A DNA stretch of 64,000 bases from Actinomadura litoris. GTDB lineage: Bacteria; Actinomycetota; Actinomycetes; Streptosporangiales; Streptosporangiaceae. The notes beneath the pieces are model-generated. The model was given only the letters and a program-made list of their open reading frames with translations. It did not search any database and had not been told where the DNA came from. This document shows positions 18,763 through 27,937 of the stretch, in pieces. Made by a program: the position numbers and the translations under genes. The DNA lies in NCBI RefSeq assembly GCF_009733595.1, contig NZ_WOFH01000002.1, forward strand, positions 778,720 through 842,719. Reading direction: 5' to 3'. Position 1 is the first letter of the stretch. The number at the start of each line of letters is the position of its first letter.

Positions 18763-19884
18763 GTGCTCCAATGGCCGGAGTCGCCGCGACTGGCCGACCA
18801 CCACTGCCACGGCGTCCTCGACCGCGAGCTCGACCGCGCGGGGTTCGAGGCGCTGCTCACCGAGGCCGAGACCGGCGGGCCGCCGGGCGTGAGCCCGTTC
18901 GACTCGCAGATCGGCTTCGCGCTGCGGCGCTGGTGCCCGCCCGTCCTGGACCTGGACGCGCACGCCGCGCCGGACGACTATCTCGCGCGCCGCGCCGAGC
19001 TGGGCGCGGCCGAGGTCAACCGCCGGTTCCTGGCCGCCGCCGGGCTGGAGTCGCTGTGCGTGGACACCGGGTACACGCCGGAGGCGATCCTCGACCCGCC
19101 CGGCCTCGGACGGCTCGCCGGCGCCCCCGCGTACGAGATCGTCCGGCTGGAGACGGTCGCGGAGCGGGTCGCGGCGGACGGCGTCGACGCGGCGCGCTTC
19201 GCCGACGAGGTCCGCTCCCGGCTCGCGGCGCGCGGCCCGTCGGTGGTCGGCGCCAAGTCGATCGCCGCCTACCGGGCGGGGCTGGAGATGGCGGGCGAGC
19301 GGCCGTCGGCCGCGCGGGTGGCGGAGGCGGCCGGGCGGCTGATGCGCCAGGACGCGCCGCGCGTGCACGACGAGGTGCTGCACCGGTTCCTGGTGTGGTG
19401 CGCGTCCGACGCGGGCCTGCCGGTGCAGTTCCACGTCGGGCTCGGCGACGTCGACGCCGACCTGCGGCGCGGCGACCCGCTGCTGCTCCTGGACCTGCTG
19501 CGCGCGCTGGCGGACGCCGGGACCCCCGCGATGCTGCTGCACAACTACCCCTTCCACCGGCGGGCGGGCTATCTCGCGCAGGTCCTCCCGAACGTGTACG
19601 TGGACGCCGGGCTCGCCACCCACAACCTCGGGCACCGCGCCCCGGCGCTGCTCGCCGAACTGCTGGAGCTGGCCCCGTTCGGGAAGGTGCTGTACTCCTC
19701 CGACGCGTTCGGCCTCGCGGAGCTGTACCACCTCGGCGCGGTGCTGTTCCGGCGCGGCCTCGCCGGGATCATGGAGGAGGGGGTGCGGGACGGCGCGTGG
19801 ACGGCGGCCGACGCCGACCGCGTCGCCGCGCTCGTCGCGTCCGGCAACGCCCGCCGCGTCTACGGGCTCCCCGCCCCCGGATAG
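18763..19884 (+). CDS. Amidohydrolase family 2 (FluG N-terminal domain-like)
   Basis: 373 aa from a GTG with GGAGG 8 nt upstream (18750-18754). Metal-site motifs of the superfamily are present: LADHHCHGVL (HxH near residue 13), QFHVGLGD with a central His, LLHNYPFHRRAGY and YSSDAFGL with a C-terminal Asp. Conserved FluG-type segments include AKSIAAYRAGL. Together with the divergent GS-like gene this reconstitutes the two halves of FluG as separate proteins. Likely a hydrolase of a gamma-glutamyl or amide intermediate; the reaction is not established. Confidence 0.85.
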   Translation: MLQWPESPRLADHHCHGVLDRELDRAGFEALLTEAETGGPPGVSPFDSQIGFALRRWCPPVLDLDAHAAPDDYLARRAELGAAEVNRRFLAAAGLESLCVDTGYTPEAILDPPGLGRLAGAPAYEIVRLETVAERVAADGVDAARFADEVRSRLAARGPSVVGAKSIAAYRAGLEMAGERPSAARVAEAAGRLMRQDAPRVHDEVLHRFLVWCASDAGLPVQFHVGLGDVDADLRRGDPLLLLDLLRALADAGTPAMLLHNYPFHRRAGYLAQVLPNVYVDAGLATHNLGHRAPALLAELLELAPFGKVLYSSDAFGLAELYHLGAVLFRRGLAGIMEEGVRDGAWTAADADRVAALVASGNARRVYGLPAPG

Positions 19885-19914
19885 GCTCGTGATGATCACG
19901 GGAGGAGCGGCGAC

Positions 19915-21300
19915 ATGGCAGGACGCGAGCGGCTGCTGGTCATCGGGGGCGACGCGGCGGGGATGAGCGCCGCCTCGCAGGCGCGGCGCCGCCGCGGCCC
20001 GGACGAGCTGGAGATCGGCGTCGTCGAGCGCGGGCGGCACGCCTCGTACTCGGCGTGCGGCATCCCCTACCTCGTCGGCGGCGACGTCGAGGACGAGTCG
20101 AGCCTTATCGCCCGCACGCCGGAGGAGCACCGCGAGCGCGGCATCGACCTGCGGACGCGCACCGAGGCGACCGAGATCGACCTGTCCGGCGGCCGGGTGC
20201 GCGTCCGCGACCTGGAGGGCGGCGCCGAGCGCTGGGAGCACTACGACCAGCTGATGGTCGCGACCGGGGCCGTCCCCGCGCGCCCGCGCCTGCCCGGCGC
20301 CGACGCGGAGGGCGTGCACGGCATCCAGGTGCTGGACGACGGGATCCGCGTCCGCCGCGTGGTGGAGCGCGACAAGCCGCGCCGGGCCGTGGTCGTCGGC
20401 GGCGGCTACATCGGGCTGGAGATGGCCGAGGCGCTGGTGCGGCGCGGCCTGGAGGTGTCCCTCGTGGACGCGGCGGACCAGCCCATGGGCACCCTCGACC
20501 CCGACATGGGAGCGCTCGTCGCCGACGCGCTGCGCGGGGTGGGCGTCAAGCTGCGCCTGGGCGAGCCCGTCGAGGGCTTCGACACCGAGGACGGGCGGGT
20601 GACGGCCGTCCGCACGGCGGACCGCGCGCTGCCCGCCGACCTGGTCGTCCTCGGGCTGGGCGTGCGGCCGGGCAGCGACCTGGCGCGCGCGGCGGGGATC
20701 GAGACCGGCCCGACCGGCGGCATCGTCACCGACCGGCGGATGCGCACCCGCACCGAGCGGGTGTGGGCGGCGGGCGACTGCGTCGAGAACCGCCACCTGG
20801 TGTCCGGCGCGCCCGTCGCGATCGCGCTCGGCACGCACGCGAACAAGCAGGGCCGCGTCGCCGGGATCAACATCGGCGGCGGGTACGCGACGTTCCCGGG
20901 CGTGGTGGGCACGGCCGTCGCCAAGATCTGCGAGTACGAGGTCGCGCGCACCGGGCTGAACGAGCGCGAGGCCGAGGCGGCGGGGTTCGAGGCGCTCAGC
21001 GTCGTCGTCGCGTCCACCACCCGCGCGGGCTACTACCCGGGCGCGACCGAGATGCGGACCAAGCTGGTCGCCGAGCGCCGCTCCGGACGGCTGCTCGGCG
21101 CGCAGATCGTGGGCCGGGAGGGCGCCGCCAAGCGCGTCGACGGCCTGGCCATCGCGCTGTGGCACGGCATGACGGTCGAGGAGATGACCGGCCTGGACCT
21201 CGGGTACGCGCCGCCGTTCTCGCCCACCTGGGACCCGGTGCTGATCGCCGCGCGCAAGGCCGCCGAGCGCGTCGAGGAGGACCTGCGCTCCGCGCCCTGA
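19915..21300 (+). CDS. FAD/NAD(P)-dependent disulfide oxidoreductase, CoA-disulfide reductase/NADH oxidase type
   Basis: 461 aa from an ATG with GGAGG upstream. The FAD-binding GxGxxG variant LLVIGGDAAGMSAA opens the protein. The redox cysteine lies in YSACGIPYLVGG, the hallmark of CoA-disulfide reductases and Nox/Npx enzymes. A second dinucleotide motif, VVVGGGYIGLEMAEAL, binds NAD(P)H, and VWAAGDC binds FAD. The C-terminal 120 residues form the dimerisation domain (GTAVAKICEYEVARTGL). It probably reduces CoA disulfides or persulfides for thiol homeostasis. A -10 candidate TAGGCT (19882-19887) inside the previous stop suggests its own promoter. Confidence 0.88.
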   Translation: MAGRERLLVIGGDAAGMSAASQARRRRGPDELEIGVVERGRHASYSACGIPYLVGGDVEDESSLIARTPEEHRERGIDLRTRTEATEIDLSGGRVRVRDLEGGAERWEHYDQLMVATGAVPARPRLPGADAEGVHGIQVLDDGIRVRRVVERDKPRRAVVVGGGYIGLEMAEALVRRGLEVSLVDAADQPMGTLDPDMGALVADALRGVGVKLRLGEPVEGFDTEDGRVTAVRTADRALPADLVVLGLGVRPGSDLARAAGIETGPTGGIVTDRRMRTRTERVWAAGDCVENRHLVSGAPVAIALGTHANKQGRVAGINIGGGYATFPGVVGTAVAKICEYEVARTGLNEREAEAAGFEALSVVVASTTRAGYYPGATEMRTKLVAERRSGRLLGAQIVGREGAAKRVDGLAIALWHGMTVEEMTGLDLGYAPPFSPTWDPVLIAARKAAERVEEDLRSAP

Positions 21301-21333
21301 CCTGCTGATCCGTGGTTTGTCGGTGGCCGTTTC

Positions 21334-21339
21334 TAGGGT
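21334..21339 (+). promoter_or_regulatory. Candidate -10 element, leaderless start of the first DUF4132 gene
   Basis: TAGGGT ends 8 bp before the ATG at 21348, so initiation would fall at the start codon. No ribosome-binding site is seen. The second full DUF4132 gene has the same arrangement. Confidence 0.45.
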
Positions 21340-21347
21340 GTGGCGCC

Positions 21348-24300
21348 ATGAACCCTCCTGCGGTCGACGAGGACGCCCCGGACTTCCCGGAAGCATGGCT
21401 GCGCGAGCGGCATCCGCGCCGCGACCGTCCGGGCGTTCCCGACGTCCGTCCCGACGCCGAAGCGGTGGGCCGGGCGCGGGCGCTGGTGGACGCCGCGCTG
21501 CCCGAGATCGAGCACGTCCTCGCACTGCCGGGGACGACGCCGCTGCTGGCCGAGCACGCCCGCGCGCACCTGGCCGGTTCGCCCAGCCCGCTCGGCGCGG
21601 CGGTCGTCGCGTCGCTCACGCTGACCGTGCGCATCACGCCCGAACTCTGGGCGTCCGAGCCGTTCCGGGACGCGTGGACGGCCGAGCACGGGCTTGCGTT
21701 CGCCGTGTGCGCCTACCTGGAGCTGAGCGAGGTGGTCATCGACTACCGGTCGGCCGCCTTCGACCCCCGGACGGGTACCACCCGGTGGGACTGGAGCGGT
21801 GTCCGGGAACGGGGCTCCGGCGACGACCGCCGCTGGTGGACGGCCCCGGCCGGCGTTCGCCGTCTGCGCGCCCTTCTGGCGGCCGCCGGCGACGACGTCT
21901 ACGCCGAGGCCGCCGAGGCGGTCGCGCGGCACCGCCGGACCCCGGCCCAGCAGGTGATCGCGTCCTACCTGATGCCGACGCGGCGGGACTGGCTGGCCGA
22001 GGCCCGCGCGCTCCCGAGCCCCGTCGGCTCGTACGGCGACCGGGAGTGGCACCCCTGGATGCTGCTGTGCGCGCTCGGCGACCCGGACGACGTCGGCGGC
22101 CTGACGCTGGAGTGGGGCAGCCGCCGCCGGGACGTCATCGCGACGCTGCTGGAGGGCGTCGGCCCGGACGCGCTCGCCGCGCTGGTGACCGAGGCCGCCG
22201 ACGAGCGGTACCTCGGCGCCGACACCGCGCGGCTGCTGCTGGACACCCTGGCACGGCTGCCGGTGGACGCCGCGTTCCAGGCCCTCGTCGACCGGCTCGG
22301 CCGCCGCTACGTCCAGGCCGCCGCGATCGGCGCCGCGAACCGGTATCCCGCGCGAGCGCTGCGGCTGCTCGCCGCGTCGGCCGGTACCCCCGAGGTCGAC
22401 GAGATGCTGTCGGCCCACCTGCTCGCGCACCCGGAACTCGCGGACGCGATGCTCCCCGGCCTGCCGGAGGAGTCCCGCGCGGCGGTCGATGCGAACCGCG
22501 CGCGCAACGTCCGGCTGCCCGAGGCGGACGACCTGCCGCCGCTGCTCACCGACCCGCCGTGGACGCGTGCGCGCAAGAAGGCCAGGCCCCCCGTCATCAA
22601 GGGCCTGCCCCTGCCCGCCCTGCGTGCCATCGTCTGGGAGCCGGGAGAACGCGACGACTGGACGACCGACGTCCGCGATCTGTGGCGCTGGATGGAACAG
22701 CCCGCGTGGGCGGAGCAGGCGGCGCGGTTCGAGAAAGACGACCTGCCTGAACACCTGCATCCGGCCATGTTCCTGGGGGCTCCTGAGGACCTGGTGCGCC
22801 CGCTGCTGGCGAGATGGGAGCCGTCCGACGTCTTCGCGGTGGGCGACTGGGAGCCGGCGGTCGTCGCCCGCTTCGAGTTGGACGCGCTCGAACCCGTGCT
22901 CTTCGCCGCACGCCGTGCCCCGGCTGCCGCCGGCCACGCCCTGATGCCCTACCTCAGCGACGATGTCGCCCGCACGATGGCCGACTGGCTGCTGCGGCGC
23001 AAACGCGCGGGCGAGACGGCGCGCGCCTGGTTCCGCCGCCACGGCCTCGCCGCCGCGCCCGCCCTGCTGCCCGGCGCGCTCGGCCCGTCCGGCACCGAGC
23101 GCCGCGCCGCCGAGGGGGCGCTGCGGTTCATCGCCGCCGAGCACGGCGCCGAGGGGATCGTCGAGGCCGCCCGCGTCCACGGTGACGCGGCGGTCGGCGC
23201 GATCGCGGCGCTGCTGTCGGCCGACCCGCTCGACATCCTGCCCGCGAAGGTCCCCGTGATCGGCGACTGGGCCGACGTCCGGCTCCTGCCGCAACTCCTC
23301 CTGCGCGACAGTGAACGCGCGCTGCCCGGGGCGGCGGCACGGCACGTCCTGACGATGCTGGCGCTGTCCCGGCCCGGCGAGGAGTACGCCGGTGTCGCCG
23401 CCGTCCGCGACCTGTGCGACCCCGCCTCGCTCGCCGAGTTCGGATGGGCGGTGTTCGGGCGCTGGGAGGCGCACGGCGCGCCCTCGAAGGACGGGTGGGC
23501 GCTGACGCAGCTCGGTCTGACCGGCGACGACGAGACCGTCCGCCGCCTCGCCCCGATGATCCGCGCCTGGCCGGGCGATGGCGGGCACGCCCGGGCCGTG
23601 ACCGGGCTGGACGTCCTCGCCGCGATCGGCACCGACACCGCCCTCATGCACCTGCACGCGATCTCCCAGCGGGTGCGGTTCAAGGCGCTGCGGGCCCGCG
23701 CCGCCGAGAAGATCGAGGAGGTGGCCGCCGGGCTGGAGCTGACCCCCGACCAGCTCGCCGACCGCCTCGTCCCCGACCTCGGGCTCGACGCCGGCGGCGG
23801 CGTGACGCTCGACTACGGGCCGCGCCGCTTCCGGGTCGCCTTCGACGAGAGCCTCAAGCCGTTCGTCACCGAGAACGGCGAGCGCCGCAAGACCCTCCCC
23901 AAGCCCGGTGCCAAGGACGACCCCGACCTTGCGCCCGCCGCTCACAAGGCGTTCGCCGCCCTCAAGAAGGACGCCCGCACCGTCGCCTCCGGGCAGCTCC
24001 GCCGCCTGGAGGACGCGATGGTCGCCCGCCGCCGCTGGCCCGCCGCCGAGTTCCACGACCTGCTGGTCGCGCACCCGCTGGTGGGGCACCTCGTCCGCCG
24101 CCTGGTCTGGCTCGCCGACGACGCCGCCGGGACGCGCGCGTTCCGCGTCGCCGAGGACGGCACCTACGCGGACATCGACGACGACACCGTCGAGCTGCCC
24201 GCCTCCTGCGAGATCCGCGTCGCCCACCCCATCGACCTGGGCGAATCGGTCGCCACCTGGTCGGAGGTGTTCGCCGACTACGCGATCCTCCAGCCGTTCC

Positions 24301-24677
24301 CGCAGCTCGGACGCGCCGTCCACACCCTCACCCCGGCGGAGGAGGGCGGCGGCCACCTGGCCCGCTTCGAGAAGCTCACCCTCCCGGTCGGCCGCATCCT
24401 CGCGCTCACCCGGCGCGGCTGGGAACGCGGCGTCCCGCAGGACGCGGGCGTCGAGTGCTGGATCTCCCGCCGCCTGTCCCGCGACCGGTACGCGGTCATC
24501 GATCTGACCCCGGGCATCATCGCCGGCGCCGTCGAGGCGGAGGCCGAACAGACGCTCACCGCCGTCCGCCTGGCCGACCGCCCCGACTGGGGGTCCCGGG
24601 GACCCCACCGCTTCGGCGACCTGGACCCGGTCATCGCCTCCGAACTCCTGGCCGACCTCACCGCCTTGACCGAATGA
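21348..24677 (+). CDS. DUF4132 protein, full-length copy 1
   Basis: 1109 aa, cytoplasmic, without signal or membrane segments. The N-terminal 800 residues are helical and HEAT/armadillo-like in character. The C-terminal DUF4132 block starts with KTLPKPGAKDDPDLAP and runs through LDYGPRRFRVAFDE, HPLVGHLVRRLVWLADD and FADYAILQPFPQLGR to DPVIASELLADLTALTE. From memory this is the YehI/MolR family of enterobacteria, function unknown; an E. coli-style WGR domain is not evident. Its last four bases overlap the start of a truncated paralogue (ATGA). A second full paralogue 4.8 kb downstream precedes the MoxR-DUF5682-VWA-SWIM operon, with which DUF4132 genes are usually associated. Confidence 0.9.
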   Translation: MNPPAVDEDAPDFPEAWLRERHPRRDRPGVPDVRPDAEAVGRARALVDAALPEIEHVLALPGTTPLLAEHARAHLAGSPSPLGAAVVASLTLTVRITPELWASEPFRDAWTAEHGLAFAVCAYLELSEVVIDYRSAAFDPRTGTTRWDWSGVRERGSGDDRRWWTAPAGVRRLRALLAAAGDDVYAEAAEAVARHRRTPAQQVIASYLMPTRRDWLAEARALPSPVGSYGDREWHPWMLLCALGDPDDVGGLTLEWGSRRRDVIATLLEGVGPDALAALVTEAADERYLGADTARLLLDTLARLPVDAAFQALVDRLGRRYVQAAAIGAANRYPARALRLLAASAGTPEVDEMLSAHLLAHPELADAMLPGLPEESRAAVDANRARNVRLPEADDLPPLLTDPPWTRARKKARPPVIKGLPLPALRAIVWEPGERDDWTTDVRDLWRWMEQPAWAEQAARFEKDDLPEHLHPAMFLGAPEDLVRPLLARWEPSDVFAVGDWEPAVVARFELDALEPVLFAARRAPAAAGHALMPYLSDDVARTMADWLLRRKRAGETARAWFRRHGLAAAPALLPGALGPSGTERRAAEGALRFIAAEHGAEGIVEAARVHGDAAVGAIAALLSADPLDILPAKVPVIGDWADVRLLPQLLLRDSERALPGAAARHVLTMLALSRPGEEYAGVAAVRDLCDPASLAEFGWAVFGRWEAHGAPSKDGWALTQLGLTGDDETVRRLAPMIRAWPGDGGHARAVTGLDVLAAIGTDTALMHLHAISQRVRFKALRARAAEKIEEVAAGLELTPDQLADRLVPDLGLDAGGGVTLDYGPRRFRVAFDESLKPFVTENGERRKTLPKPGAKDDPDLAPAAHKAFAALKKDARTVASGQLRRLEDAMVARRRWPAAEFHDLLVAHPLVGHLVRRLVWLADDAAGTRAFRVAEDGTYADIDDDTVELPASCEIRVAHPIDLGESVATWSEVFADYAILQPFPQLGRAVHTLTPAEEGGGHLARFEKLTLPVGRILALTRRGWERGVPQDAGVECWISRRLSRDRYAVIDLTPGIIAGAVEAEAEQTLTAVRLADRPDWGSRGPHRFGDLDPVIASELLADLTALTE

Positions 24678-26582
24678 CCGCCGACCGCACCCTCGCCTGG
24701 GAGCCGGGCGAGCGCGACGCCTGGGCGGCCACCCCGCTCCGGAACCTCCACAACGACCGCACTCTCGCACAGTCCCTCCGCATGCTGGAGGAAGGAGAGG
24801 ACCAGCACGAGTTCGAGTTGGCGTGGCTGTTCGCCCAGGCCCCCGAGGAGGCCGTCCGCGCCCGCGTCCGGGCGTGGCGTCCGGAGTTCTGGGACCTGAC
24901 CGATTCGCTCAAGCCCCTCGTCGCCCGCTTCGGCCTCGACGCCTGGGACATGGCCGTCCACGCCGCCGAGTGGAACTGGCGCGAGAACGGGGAGATCCTG
25001 CTGCCGTTCCTCAGCGCCGATGTGGCGCGCCTCATGGCCCGCTTGGCGCGGCGGGCCCCGACGGCGCGGGAGCTGACCGGCGCCTGGTTCCGGCGGCACG
25101 GGCTCGCCGCCGTGCCCTTCCTCGTCCCGGCCCTGGACGAGGCGCCGGGCGTCCGCCGCGACGCCGAGCACGCGCTGTGCCGCGTCGCCGCGTCCGCCGG
25201 TCCTGGCCCGGTGATCGAGGCCGCCCGCGACGCTGAGGGGGTCGCCCGCCTCCTCTCGGACGGGCCGTCCGAACCGGCGCCGTGCCCGCCGCCCTACCCC
25301 GCCTGGGCCGACCCGGCCACGCTCCCGCACGTCCGCCTGCGCGCCGGGGGAGAGCTGCCGCCGGAGGAGGTCCGCGCGCTGGTCCTGCTGCTCGCGATGA
25401 CGAAGCGGCCGGGTGACCACCCCGGCTCGGCCGCCCGGCTCGACGCCGCCCTGCGGCGCTGCGACCCCGCCGACGTCGCCGGACTCGGCTGGGAGCTGTT
25501 CGTCCGCTGGCGGGACGCGGGGGCGCCGAGCCCCCACAACTGGGCGCTGCCCGTCCTCGCCCGGGTCGGCGACGACGAGACCGTCCGCCGTCTCGCCGCG
25601 TGGGTGCGGGCGTGCCCGGGATGGCCGGGCTTCGCGCGCGCCGCCGTGGGCCTGGAGACGCTCGCCGCCTTCGGCGACCGCGCGCTGCCGCACATCGCCG
25701 CGATCTCCCGCTCGGCCCGGTACAAGCTCGTACGCGAACGCGCCGGGGAGACCCTCCGCGAGGCCGCGCGTTCGGCGGGCACCACCCCAGAGCGGCTCAC
25801 CGACCGCTTCGTCCCGGACTTCGGGCTCGACCCGTCCGGCACCCTGGTCCTCGACTACGGCCCGCGCCCGCTTCGCCGCCCTGCGCAAGGACGCCCGTAG
25901 GGTCGCGGCCGAGCGCGTCCACCGGCTGGAGGCCGCGATGGTCGCCGGGGAGCGCTGGCCGCTGCGGGAGTTCCGCGCCCACTTCGCAGACCACCCGTTG
26001 GTGTGGCACATCGCGCACCGCCTGGTGTGGGCGGCCGAGCACGAGGGCGAGGTGACGCCGTTCCGGATCGCCGAGGATCGCGGGCTCGCCGACGCGTCCG
26101 ACGGCGACTTCACGCCGCCGCCCACGGCGCTGGTCTGCGTGGCCCACCCGCTGCTGCTGGACGGGCCGGAGACCTGGTCGGAGCTGTTCGCCGACTACGC
26201 GATCCTCCAGCCGTTCCTGCAGCTGGCGCGCGCCGTCCACACCCTGACCCCGCAGGAGCGCGCGGCGGACCGCCTGCCCGCCTTCGAGGGCTTGACCGTC
26301 CCAATCGTCGCGGTCCTGGCCCTCACCCGGCGCGGCTGGGACCGGGGCTCTTACGACGACACAGGGGTGGCGGACACGCTCGTCCGCGACGCGGGCGACG
26401 GCCGCCGGATCGTCCTGACCCTCGCTCCGGGCTTCCTGCCGGGACAGTTCGACACCTCACCCACCCAGCGCGTCGTCCACGTCCACCTGCTCTCGGCCAC
26501 GCGGACCCGCCTCCCCTTCGGCACCCTGGATCCCGTCACCACGTCAGAACTGCTGGCCGACCTCTCCGCCCTGACAGGTTGA
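24674..26582 (+). pseudogene. DUF4132 protein, copy 2: N-truncated with a frameshifting internal deletion
   Basis: The ATG at 24674 overlaps the copy-1 stop (ATGA). The reading frame corresponds to copy 1 from about residue 427 onward (LAWEPGERDAW here, IVWEPGERDDW there), so the N-terminal 40 percent is absent. It follows the paralogues until LDYGPR near 25865, where about 42 codons present in copies 1 and 3 are missing. The sequence then resumes in another frame as RFAALRKDARRVAAERV and continues, well conserved, to the family C-terminus ending at 26582. In the original frame translation stops at 25900 (408 aa). GC-rich short repeats (CGCGCC/CGCTTC) at both edges suggest slippage or recombination. 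Either a pseudogene or a 408-aa truncated product. Confidence 0.82.
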
Positions 26583-26730
26583 GGCCCGGCACGAGGCGAG
26601 ATCCGCGGCCTTGGCCGGGTCGCGGCAGACGTCGGTCGCCAGGTGCGTGGTGACCTGGCAGCCGTCGTCATGTCGGCCTTGCCGGTGGCCCACTCCGCTC
26701 GTCCGGAGGAGGCCGGGGGTCAGAGGCAGG

Positions 26731-27003
26731 GTGACAGCCCGGTATCCGCAGCTCGGCGGGTGCTGTGAGTACCTCCCCGAGCCTTCGTCGGACGGGCTGG
26801 AGTGCAGGCCCCAGGGGCCGGGGAACCACGTGCGTGTCCGGCGCGGCGAGGACACGCGCCGGGTCCGCTGGGCCGAGGACGCGGGGACCTTCGTGTGGTC
26901 GTTCGGGCCGGACAAGGGCGAGAAGCTCGCGGCCGACCCTGAGTGGGCGGCCGACCAGGTCGCGTCGGCGTTTGGTATCGGGCCCGGTCGGGAGTCCCGA
27001 TGA
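26731..27003 (+). CDS. Small hypothetical protein
   Basis: About 90 aa from a GTG at 26731; upstream in-frame starts exist and the N-terminus is uncertain. The C-terminal half is the convincing part: NHVRVRRGEDTRRVRWAEDA, then TFVWSFGPDKGEKL and WAADQVASAFG, an acidic/aromatic pattern seen in small actinomycete proteins often encoded beside XRE-type regulators. The stop overlaps the next ATG (ATGA), suggesting translational coupling. No function can be assigned. The 148 bp between copy 2 of DUF4132 and this gene holds nothing recognisable. Confidence 0.55.
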   Translation: MTARYPQLGGCCEYLPEPSSDGLECRPQGPGNHVRVRRGEDTRRVRWAEDAGTFVWSFGPDKGEKLAADPEWAADQVASAFGIGPGRESR

Positions 27004-27227
27004 CCGCGTCGACTCTCGACGAGCAGCGGGCGGAGCTTAGCGCGGAGTTCCCCGGCTGGACGATCGTCTACACCCGGCCCGCCGGGCGCGTGCGCTGGTG
27101 GGCGACGCGCGGGCTCGTCCGAGAGCGTATGGACGAGCGAGGCGGCTTCACCACCTGGTCCGCTGAGGATCTGCGCCGGCAGCTCCGGGGCGCGACAGGG
27201 AACCGGCCCCCGAGGCCGGCCCGATGA
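27000..27227 (+). CDS. Small AEFPGW-type actinomycete protein, copy 1
   Basis: 75 aa. The pattern LSAEFPGWTIVYTRPAGRVR followed by WWATRGLVRE matches a family of small proteins abundant in filamentous actinomycetes, commonly near helix-turn-helix regulators. Its ATG overlaps the upstream stop. A paralogue with the same motif (LKAEFPGWSIIYSSAGRWWA) lies 250 bp downstream. Role unknown. A perfect hairpin follows. Confidence 0.65.
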   Translation: MTASTLDEQRAELSAEFPGWTIVYTRPAGRVRWWATRGLVRERMDERGGFTTWSAEDLRRQLRGATGNRPPRPAR

Positions 27228-27364
27228 CGTGGGCGCGGCGTTCCATTGCGCGCGGCACCGGCCGCCGCGCCCACCCGAATGTGCGGCTGGAGGTCCGGCG
27301 CAGGGATCGCCGTGGACGTGGCCGCACCACCGGCACGGACCCGTCGCCCCCGAGGTCCGTGCCC

Positions 27365-27402
27365 GCCGCCCGCCCGGAGGCCGGGATCTCCGGGCGGGCG
27401 GC
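27365..27402. terminator. Perfect 15-bp hairpin terminator
   Basis: GCCGCCCGCCCGGAG (27365-27379), an 8-nt loop, then CTCCGGGCGGGCGGC (27388-27402), a perfect stem. It lies between the two small AEFPGW genes, so it likely ends the first transcript; no T-run follows. Confidence 0.72.
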
Positions 27403-27476
27403 CCTTCGACGGCGCGGCGGCACTGCCTTCCCCCGCGACGGTGCCGCCGCGCTCACTCACCCGTGGAGGTGGCGCC

Positions 27477-27692
27477 ATGCTCAACGATGACGACAAAGCC
27501 CAGCTCAAGGCCGAGTTTCCGGGATGGAGCATCATCTACAGCAGTGCGGGCCGGTGGTGGGCCACGCGCGGACCGCTCGGCCGCGGCGAAGAGGGCAGGG
27601 CCGGGTCGGTGGACGCCGACACACCGGAGGGGCTCCGGCGCGAGAGCCGGGAGGCGGACACGCCCCGCGCGTCTGATTGGCGGATGAGGTGA
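27477..27692 (+). CDS. Small AEFPGW-type actinomycete protein, copy 2
   Basis: 71 aa from an ATG with a perfect GGAGG 7 nt upstream (27465-27469). Begins MLNDDDKAQLKAEFPGWSII and continues GRWWATRGPL; a paralogue of the product at 27000-27227 over the first 40 residues, with a divergent Arg/Glu-rich tail. Its stop overlaps the next gene's GTG (GTGA). Function unknown. Confidence 0.7.
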   Translation: MLNDDDKAQLKAEFPGWSIIYSSAGRWWATRGPLGRGEEGRAGSVDADTPEGLRRESREADTPRASDWRMR

Positions 27693-27916
27693 GCCCCGTC
27701 AAGGACGATCAGGAGCGCATCGACGTGTACGGCGACGAGGTCGTGTACGTCGCCGTCCATCGGCCGACCGGCCGCACGCTCGCGACCTTCCATCCCGGCG
27801 AGGACGAGGGCTGGTGGCGGGTGAGCACCCGGGGCCGCGTGCGGGAACTGTGGGTACGGCCCGGCAAGCCCGAGCCGTGGCGGGAGATCGTCGAACGCGT
27901 GCCGGCCGGGCAATAG
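27689..27916 (+). CDS. Small hypothetical protein coupled to the AEFPGW gene
   Basis: 75 aa from the GTG overlapping the upstream stop; a TTG 12 nt earlier is also possible. Sequence includes YGDEVVYVAVHRPTGRTLAT, then GWWRVSTRGRVRELWV. Small, mixed alpha/beta and rich in Trp and Arg; unrecognised. The overlap implies co-translation with the AEFPGW protein. A short hairpin follows immediately. Confidence 0.6.
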   Translation: MSPVKDDQERIDVYGDEVVYVAVHRPTGRTLATFHPGEDEGWWRVSTRGRVRELWVRPGKPEPWREIVERVPAGQ

Positions 27917-27918
27917 CT

Positions 27919-27937
27919 CCCACGACCGGGGCGTGGG
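27919..27937. terminator. Short hairpin after the small-protein pair
   Basis: CCCACG (27919-27924), a 7-nt loop and CGTGGG (27932-27937), two bases after the stop at 27916. Position supports a terminator; the stem is only 6 bp. Confidence 0.5.

Noticed and set aside
24677..25900. Programmed frameshift in DUF4132 copy 2
   Set aside because: No slippery site is evident and about 42 codons present in the paralogues are missing at the junction, which fits a deletion better than recoding.
26583..26730. Minus-strand fragment reading CQVTTHLATDVCRDPAKAAD
   Set aside because: Short, with no start or ribosome site and no recognisable family; not enough to call a gene or remnant.
27224..27490. 88-aa reading frame starting at an ATGA overlap after the first AEFPGW gene
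   Set aside because: It runs through the strong terminator hairpin and is Arg-rich shadow-like sequence; the real gene downstream has its own GGAGG and start at 27477.
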